Source: Pseudobacter sp051955275
Lineage (GTDB): Bacteria > Bacteroidota > Bacteroidia > Chitinophagales > Chitinophagaceae
Direction: 5' to 3'
DNA length: 64,000 bases
Assembly (NCBI RefSeq): GCF_051955275.1
Contig: NZ_JBQCGW010000294.1
Span: forward strand, 1 to 64,000
Shown here: one piece after another, positions 59,061-64,000 of the stretch
How the letters are laid out: the number at the start of each line of letters is the position of its first letter
How positions within the stretch are numbered: the stretch's first letter is position 1
Translations under genes and position numbers: made by a program
Notes under the pieces: generated by a model
Told to the model about the DNA's origin: nothing
Databases searched by the model: none
Seen by the model: only the letters and a program-made list of their open reading frames with translations

Positions 59061-60404
59061 ATGAATTACATGAAAAACGTTTCTTTCATCATACTTGTTT
59101 TCCTGGCAGTGAGCTTTACTGCCTGCGATAAATACCTGGAGGTAAAACCTAAGGGACTTGTGATACCGGAAAAGCTGGCCGACTACGAAGGCCTGTTGAA
59201 TTCACGTACCATGACGATGACCTTCCCGATCAATCTCCTCGATTTTACCGATGATGTTTTCAATAAGATCGATGCCGTGAATCAATCAGCCACTGCCAAT
59301 GGTTACTACTGGAGGCCGATGATCTCCATCGATGAAAAAGCAAGTCCGGATATCTGGGGGCCGCTCTACCGTTGCATCTATGATGCCAATGTGATCATCA
59401 ACGGCGTGCCTGAAGTGCCCGATGGATCAGAGATTGAAAAGAACAGGGTGATCGCAGAAGCGAAAGTGATCAGGGCCAATAATTACCTGGAGTTGCTGAC
59501 TGTTTTTGCAAAAGTGTACAACCCTGCCACTGCCGGTACAGATCCGGGATTGCCGATGGTTACCAGCATTGATGTTACTGATAAGACCCCCGCACGTTCA
59601 ACGGTAAAAGCCACCATCGATGCTATTATAGATGATGTAAAGACAGCTGCAGACGTTCTTCCAGCCAATAATGTGAACAGGTACCGTGTTACGAAATATG
59701 TGGCGTATGGATTGCTCAGCCGCATCTATCTGTATATGGGAGATTTTGCAAATGCTGCTGTCTATACCAGCAAAGCACTCGAAGCAACCCATGCTATCCT
59801 CGATTACAATGCTTATGCAAATGCGGATCTGTTACCAGTTTATGATCTGAACCCGGAAGTGCTCTGGCAGCGTGCTGCTGTTTCGGGCTCGCCTATTTTC
59901 ATGATCTATTCAGAAGATCTGAAAACTTATTTCAACAGCTCCGATATCCGTTACAGTTTTATCACAGTTACCAATAATGATGGACTGGGCCGTAGTTCAT
60001 TGCCTGGCCGTTACAGTTTTGGTATCGGGTTTCCCGAAATGTACCTGACAAAAGCAGAGCTGCTGGCAAGGGACAATCAGTACAATGAGGCCATGGCCAT
60101 TGTGAATATGCTCAGGAAGAAGCGGATCCGAACAGCAGACTATGCAGACCAGACAGCTGCTGACGGAGCAGACGCACTCACGAAGGTGCTGGCGGAACGC
60201 AGAAGGGAACTGGCTTTCAGCGGCCTGAGGTGGTTCGATATGAAAAGGCTGGACCGAGAAGGGAAAATGCCTGAAGTAAAACGTATCAATAAAGACAATA
60301 ACCAGGTGGAGGCCACACTGGCTCCCCATAGCCCCAATTACACATTTGAAATTCCGGTAAGGGTACAATTGTTCAACCCGGGAATGGAATTGAATCACAA
60401 GTAA
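59061..60404 (+). CDS. SusD/RagB-family outer-membrane lipoprotein
   Basis: 447 residues from the ATG at 59061, one base after the SusC stop; a second ATG at 59070 gives an equally good lipoprotein signal. The lipobox is AVSFTAC, then DKYLEVKPKGLVIPEKLADY, which is SusD-typical. TPR-like helices (EAKVIRANNYLELLTVFAKV, YVAYGLLSRIYLYMGDFANA) and the C-terminal LAERRRELAFSGLRWFDMKR follow. It is the substrate-capturing lid of the SusC barrel next to it. Confidence 0.94.
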   Translation: MNYMKNVSFIILVFLAVSFTACDKYLEVKPKGLVIPEKLADYEGLLNSRTMTMTFPINLLDFTDDVFNKIDAVNQSATANGYYWRPMISIDEKASPDIWGPLYRCIYDANVIINGVPEVPDGSEIEKNRVIAEAKVIRANNYLELLTVFAKVYNPATAGTDPGLPMVTSIDVTDKTPARSTVKATIDAIIDDVKTAADVLPANNVNRYRVTKYVAYGLLSRIYLYMGDFANAAVYTSKALEATHAILDYNAYANADLLPVYDLNPEVLWQRAAVSGSPIFMIYSEDLKTYFNSSDIRYSFITVTNNDGLGRSSLPGRYSFGIGFPEMYLTKAELLARDNQYNEAMAIVNMLRKKRIRTADYADQTAADGADALTKVLAERRRELAFSGLRWFDMKRLDREGKMPEVKRINKDNNQVEATLAPHSPNYTFEIPVRVQLFNPGMELNHK

Positions 60405-60415
60405 AAAAGTATATC

Positions 60416-61657
60416 ATGAAAAAAACTCTGATCGCCTTGCTGCTCCTGGCGAATGGCAGCCTCTTTGCTCAAAAGAACCCTTATGGGGTAAGTGATGACC
60501 TGTTGAAAGATAAAGAAGAAACGCTGGCGAAATACATCCCAATGAGTGGTAAACAATACCTGTTTGCTGCTTACGTGATCGAGCCCGCTGAATTCCTCGG
60601 AAAACTGGATGCGTTTAAAAAGGAAGTACAACCTTCCATTGATGCGGAAACAGATCCTGCTATCAGGGAACTGAAAGCTAAAGACCTTGACTACTATTCC
60701 CGCAATGTGCTCAAGCACTATATCCTGTATTTTGGGCTGGACTCTTTGGGGTTGGTGAATCTTGATAAAGTGATGGTGGCTAAAAAGGGAGCCCCTGATT
60801 TCAATGCGGCCATTGACTCAGCTTTCAGGAAGATCTATCTTAAAAAACTGGACATAGGAGAAAAAGCGAAGCTGAACGGGAAAGTGATGCAGGGTGGTAG
60901 TCCGGCGGATGCTGCACTATTCAAACGTTCTGCTGCATACCGTCAGTGGATGGAGGAGTATGTGACTGATCTGCGTCAGACAAAATATAAGTCCGATACA
61001 ACACTTGGTTATGAAGGGCAGAACCTGGTAAAGCTGCGCGTGGTTACAAAGGAAATAGAAGACCCCTTCATCAAAGAATATATGAGCTATAACCTGGCCG
61101 GCATTGTGCTGAAGATGGTGAATAATGAAGCAGGCCGGGAAGAAGGTTACCAGACCTTTATGAGCATTGCCAGCAATGATGCTGCCAAAAAAAGCCTGAA
61201 GGAAGTGTATGACAATAACAGGATGATGGAATCAAATGCCATGTCGCCCGAGTTCAGTTATGTGAACATCAATAATAAAAAAGTTACATTGAAAGAACTG
61301 CGCGGAAAGTATGTGTACATCGATGTTTGGGCTACCTGGTGCGGGCCCTGCAAGGCTGAAATTCCACATCTTCAAAAAGTGGAGAAGGACTATCACGGAA
61401 AGAATATCCATTTTGTGAGTCTTTCCGTGGATAAGCAGGCAGATAAACCCAAATGGGAGAAATATGTAAATGAGAATAAACTGGGCGGTATTCAGCTTAT
61501 TGCCGACAAGGACTTTGAATCTGACTTCATCAAAAAATACAATATCGCTTCCATACCCCGCTTTATCCTTATCGATCCAAAAGGAAAGATTGTTTCAGGT
61601 AATGCATTGAGGCCATCTGATCCCGGCCTCAGGGAATTGCTGGATAAATTATTGTAA
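60416..61657 (+). CDS. TlpA-like thioredoxin-domain protein of the SusC/D locus
   Basis: 413 residues. The Sec signal ends GSLFAQ and has no lipobox Cys. A helical N-terminal region of about 270 residues (no recognised family beyond Bacteroidota redoxin proteins) precedes the thioredoxin domain with DVWATWCGPCKAEIPHLQKV (Cys 309 and 312) and the cis-Pro loop YNIASIPRFIL. It starts 11 bp after susD and ends the operon. Such proteins often accompany peptide- or protein-uptake SusC/D loci, which would fit a disulfide-containing substrate (inference). Confidence 0.9.
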   Translation: MKKTLIALLLLANGSLFAQKNPYGVSDDLLKDKEETLAKYIPMSGKQYLFAAYVIEPAEFLGKLDAFKKEVQPSIDAETDPAIRELKAKDLDYYSRNVLKHYILYFGLDSLGLVNLDKVMVAKKGAPDFNAAIDSAFRKIYLKKLDIGEKAKLNGKVMQGGSPADAALFKRSAAYRQWMEEYVTDLRQTKYKSDTTLGYEGQNLVKLRVVTKEIEDPFIKEYMSYNLAGIVLKMVNNEAGREEGYQTFMSIASNDAAKKSLKEVYDNNRMMESNAMSPEFSYVNINNKKVTLKELRGKYVYIDVWATWCGPCKAEIPHLQKVEKDYHGKNIHFVSLSVDKQADKPKWEKYVNENKLGGIQLIADKDFESDFIKKYNIASIPRFILIDPKGKIVSGNALRPSDPGLRELLDKLL

Positions 61658-61676
61658 AAGAATAGTTGCTAATACG

Positions 61677-61711
61677 ATCCCTGCTCCGGACATCCGGGAC
61701 AGGGATTTTTG
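61677..61711 (+). terminator. Terminator of the sigma-FecR-SusC-SusD-TlpA locus
   Basis: ATCCCTG at 61677-61683 pairs with CAGGGAT at 61700-61706, with inner pairing (TCCGGA/TCCGGGA), followed by TTTTG. Confidence 0.8.
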
Positions 61712-62134
61712 TTGTAACTCTTTCCGATAATTATTGGATGTTTTTTAAAATATAGCTGGTGCTTCTGCCGCCCCCGGGTTCTTTACCCGATTCGGTTAAG
61801 AAACAGGAAATGCGGTGAAAAACTACTTTATTCTCCGCAAAAATGAGTAGAATAATGTATGCCGGTGGAACCCGGCCGGATTGACTTTATTCAATAAATC
61901 CATCGTTAACGCTTTTGAACTCTTAAATTTCCTACCTTAAAATAAGCATTTGAGAATCCCTGCCCGGTGATTACTGCATATCCTCCCTTCTTTCTCCTGA
62001 CGTCCTGCATTTGTTAGTTTCTACAGAACCTGCCCGGAAACTCCGAGTGATTGTTGCTTCTGCATCTTAACAACAGAAGCCTTATCCCCTCCGTCTCCTT
62101 ACACATCCATTTCAAGAACTTAAAACATGTAAAC
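61712..62134. other. Intergenic region before the secreted ABM-like gene
   Basis: No gene. A 7-bp inverted repeat GCTTCTG/CAGAAGC lies at about 62056-62080 and a TGCATTTG box (7 of 8 to the -7 consensus) at 62006-62013, about 120 bp before the next start. Nothing else recognised. Confidence 0.4.
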
Positions 62135-62857
62135 ATGAGAAAGGTATTTCTTATCTGTCTGCTTATTCCTGTGATAGGAATGGGGCAGACGAAAAATGTC
62201 ATTAATTTCTTCCGCATTTTCGCCAAACCTGAAAAGGGAACAGAGCTTGAAAAAAAGCTGACGGAACATGCATTGAAGTTTCATTCAGGAAACTGGAAGT
62301 GGCGGGTATTTGAGATCCAGACGGGACCTGATGCGGGAGGCTACCAGGTGATTGAGGGGCCTCTGAGCTGGGCTGAGTTTGATGCCCGTGGTGATCTGGG
62401 GGCGGAACATCTTGCACACTGGAACAATGTGGTTATGCCATTGACCACAGGAGAGGGAACGCAGGCCTATGCAACATTCCTGGAAGATCTGAGTACTGTT
62501 CAGCTCACCGACTATGCTGATAAGATCGTGATCAATCATATGTTCCCGAAACCAGGCATGGTGATCAGGATGAAGGACATGATCGCCAATCTGAAAAAAG
62601 CATGGCAGGCAGGTAACGAAAGTGTAGCGGTATATGAAGCCAGTTATTCAGGAGCCCCGCAGATCTCCACGGTTACGAGGCTGAAGGCGGGATTGAAAGA
62701 ACTGGATGAAGCATTCCGGAAACCGCTTTCTGAAAGATATGATGCTTCAAATGCGCCATCCACCTGGGATGATTTCCTCAAAGAATATGCGATCTGCGTG
62801 GAAAAACGATGGAGTGAAATGTTATTATACCGGCCGGAGCTCGGATCAAAAAACTAG
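62135..62857 (+). CDS. Secreted protein with two ABM-like (ferredoxin-fold) halves, function unknown
   Basis: 240 residues from the ATG at 62135, which gives the signal peptide MRKVFLICLLIPVIGMGQ; the open frame begins earlier without one. The protein looks internally duplicated: KNVINFFRIFAKPEKGTELE in the first half and DKIVINHMFPKPGMVIRMKD in the second share the beta-strand then K/R-P-G-then-helix pattern of antibiotic-biosynthesis-monooxygenase-like domains. Trp-rich (SGNWKWRVFEI, GPLSWAEFD, STWDDFL). No catalytic residue can be named. Single gene with its own terminator. Confidence 0.75.
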   Translation: MRKVFLICLLIPVIGMGQTKNVINFFRIFAKPEKGTELEKKLTEHALKFHSGNWKWRVFEIQTGPDAGGYQVIEGPLSWAEFDARGDLGAEHLAHWNNVVMPLTTGEGTQAYATFLEDLSTVQLTDYADKIVINHMFPKPGMVIRMKDMIANLKKAWQAGNESVAVYEASYSGAPQISTVTRLKAGLKELDEAFRKPLSERYDASNAPSTWDDFLKEYAICVEKRWSEMLLYRPELGSKN

Positions 62858-62888
62858 TGGGTTTGTTTAGGAATCAGAGCCGTACCTC

Positions 62889-62919
62889 GAGCCCGCCCGA
62901 TAGAGCGGGCTCTTTTATT
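62889..62919 (+). terminator. Terminator of the ABM-like gene
   Basis: GAGCCCGC at 62889-62896 pairs with GCGGGCTC at 62905-62912, followed by TTTTATT. Confidence 0.85.
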
Positions 62920-62930
62920 ATGAAAACAGT

Positions 62931-64000
62931 TTAGTTCAGGCTCTTCTCCAGTTTGCTGATCTCTTTTTTATCCGCCTCCGACAACGGACAGATCTTACGC
63001 GCTTTATAATACAGGTTGAGCCTGGCTTGTTTGTCAGATTTCTCCTTACTGTCACTCAGTGCATAAATAGAACTGAAATATGTTTCGCAAAGTATCTTTT
63101 CCAGTTCCTGTTTTTCTATGCTGGATGGCCTGTAGCGTTGTACATATTTATTATAAGCGGCTTCTGCCTGATCCACTTCGTTTCTTTTGGCAAAGGTCTG
63201 GATCTGGTATTTGAGGTTGTCTATGATTTTTGCTTTTGCTTCTTTCTGGTATTTTCTGATTCCTGACCTGTTCAGGTATGTTTCGTATGCTTCCACTGTA
63301 GCCTTGCCTTGTGCACTCTTCCAGGCGATCTCATCTTCCGCAAATTCAATTTTATCAGGCAGTTGCCTGTTGTTGGGTTCCTGTTCCAACGCCTTTTTAT
63401 AACTGGTGAGCGCAGCTTCAAAATCTTTTCGTTGAAACTGGGCATCACCGGTTTTTGTATAGCTTTCCAGTTTGTCGGCACCTGCTACCTCTTTATTGCT
63501 GCTGAGTTTTTTGCGCAGTTCTTTTGCACCGGTAATTTTGGCAAGGGCAGGATCATCCAGCAGCTCTGCTGCCTGCACAAGGTGATTCTTTCTTATCAGC
63601 AGTTCCACTGCATTAACGCCCGCATTGATATTACTTTTATCGAATTGCCAAAGCTTGCTCCATTGGTATGCTTCAAGGCTGTTGATATCATCCAGGTTTA
63701 CAGGCTGAGGGATCAGTTGTTTTAATTCCTGTATCTGCTTCCCTAATTCTCTCGATTTACTTTTCCATTTTTCATCCCCGAACAGGAAGGCTTTTGCATT
63801 ATAGCCTTCTGCCTTTGCAAATTCGGTTTGCCTGCAAAGGGCAAGCGCCGTGTAATAGTAGCCCAGAGGTTGGAGAGGCTCCTCTGCCATGATATTGAGC
63901 GATCTCATCATCACCTGGTCCCAGTTCCGGGCCAGGATGAACTGGTTGATCTCTTTTTCTGTATTCTGCTGTGCGTTCACCTGCCATGCAGTGAGGCAAA
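62931..64000 (-). CDS. Secreted TPR-like repeat protein (5' partial at window edge)
   Basis: The frame stays open to the last base, so the start lies beyond the window. A GTG at 63980 is not the likely start, because the residues before it (ALTAWQVNAQQ) look like the end of a signal peptide cleaved at NAQ. The visible 350 residues are helical and rich in Lys, Glu, Ala and Tyr, with TPR-like units (GDAQFQRKDFEAALTSYKKA followed by LEQEPNN is the clearest; FILARNWDQVMMRSLNIMAE and LNLYYKARKICPLSE are weaker). No enzyme motif. Probably a periplasmic protein-interaction module. Confidence 0.8.
   Translation of the reverse strand, partial: CLTAWQVNAQQNTEKEINQFILARNWDQVMMRSLNIMAEEPLQPLGYYYTALALCRQTEFAKAEGYNAKAFLFGDEKWKSKSRELGKQIQELKQLIPQPVNLDDINSLEAYQWSKLWQFDKSNINAGVNAVELLIRKNHLVQAAELLDDPALAKITGAKELRKKLSSNKEVAGADKLESYTKTGDAQFQRKDFEAALTSYKKALEQEPNNRQLPDKIEFAEDEIAWKSAQGKATVEAYETYLNRSGIRKYQKEAKAKIIDNLKYQIQTFAKRNEVDQAEAAYNKYVQRYRPSSIEKQELEKILCETYFSSIYALSDSKEKSDKQARLNLYYKARKICPLSEADKKEISKLEKSLN

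Overview
The window is a 64 kb chromosomal segment of a Bacteroidota bacterium, most like the Chitinophagaceae. The evidence is SusC/SusD pairs, an ECF sigma/FecR/STN-type SusC cascade, many short lipoproteins with a Cys lipobox, TlpA-type thioredoxins with long N-terminal domains, DUF3078 and DUF4974-type proteins, and a recurring TAnnTTTG -7 promoter box in front of many starts. The genus cannot be fixed from the sequence alone. There are no rRNA or tRNA genes, no CRISPR array, no insertion sequence and no prophage. Apart from a few intergenic elements this is core chromosome.

Layout: (1) 1-2390, the end of a SusD-type nutrient-uptake locus. (2) 2510-9358 on the minus strand: a TlpA-like lipoprotein, gatB, a two-PDZ secreted protein with a short collagen-like tract, and alaS. 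(3) 9562-20414 on the plus strand: an M23 peptidase, a Cys-rich AraC regulator, then a complete heme-uptake operon: TonB receptor, HmuY-like lipoprotein, HmuT, HmuU, HmuV and HmuS, followed by a PepSY membrane protein. (4) 20529-22546: two tandem paralogous lipoprotein genes, each behind a long, conserved, structured leader. (5) 22600-32010: a full C5-pathway heme biosynthesis cluster, hemA-C-D-E-F-B-L on the minus strand, diverging from hemH-hemJ on the plus strand. (6) 32011-33291: 1.28 kb with no gene, including a candidate structured RNA at 32161-32342. (7) 33292-53238: housekeeping and envelope genes (ileS, a DksA-like protein with a histone-H1-like tail, DPP IV, FkbM methyltransferase, AraC, MsbA-like ABC exporter, rbfA, LolE-like permease, transketolase N-half, WecA-like transferase, frr, PPK2, mscL, DUF3078, and scpA with a hyperacidic tail). 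(8) 53396-61657: a SusC/D locus with its own sigma/anti-sigma pair and a TlpA thioredoxin. (9) A secreted ABM-like protein, and a partial protein running off the right edge.

How the parts work together: the heme uptake operon and the heme biosynthesis cluster lie back to back, so import and synthesis of the same cofactor share one 22 kb neighbourhood. Four copies of a roughly 118-bp, hairpin-rich intergenic repeat occur at 6.5, 23.9, 26.0 and 31.3 kb. Three of them are inside the heme biosynthesis genes. All four sit between co-directional genes and share the same orientation relative to the upstream stop codon. This repeat family, the duplicated lipoprotein leaders (palindromic operator, small upstream ORF, hairpin exactly 50 nt before the start) and the candidate structured RNA at 32.2 kb are the least conventional content here.
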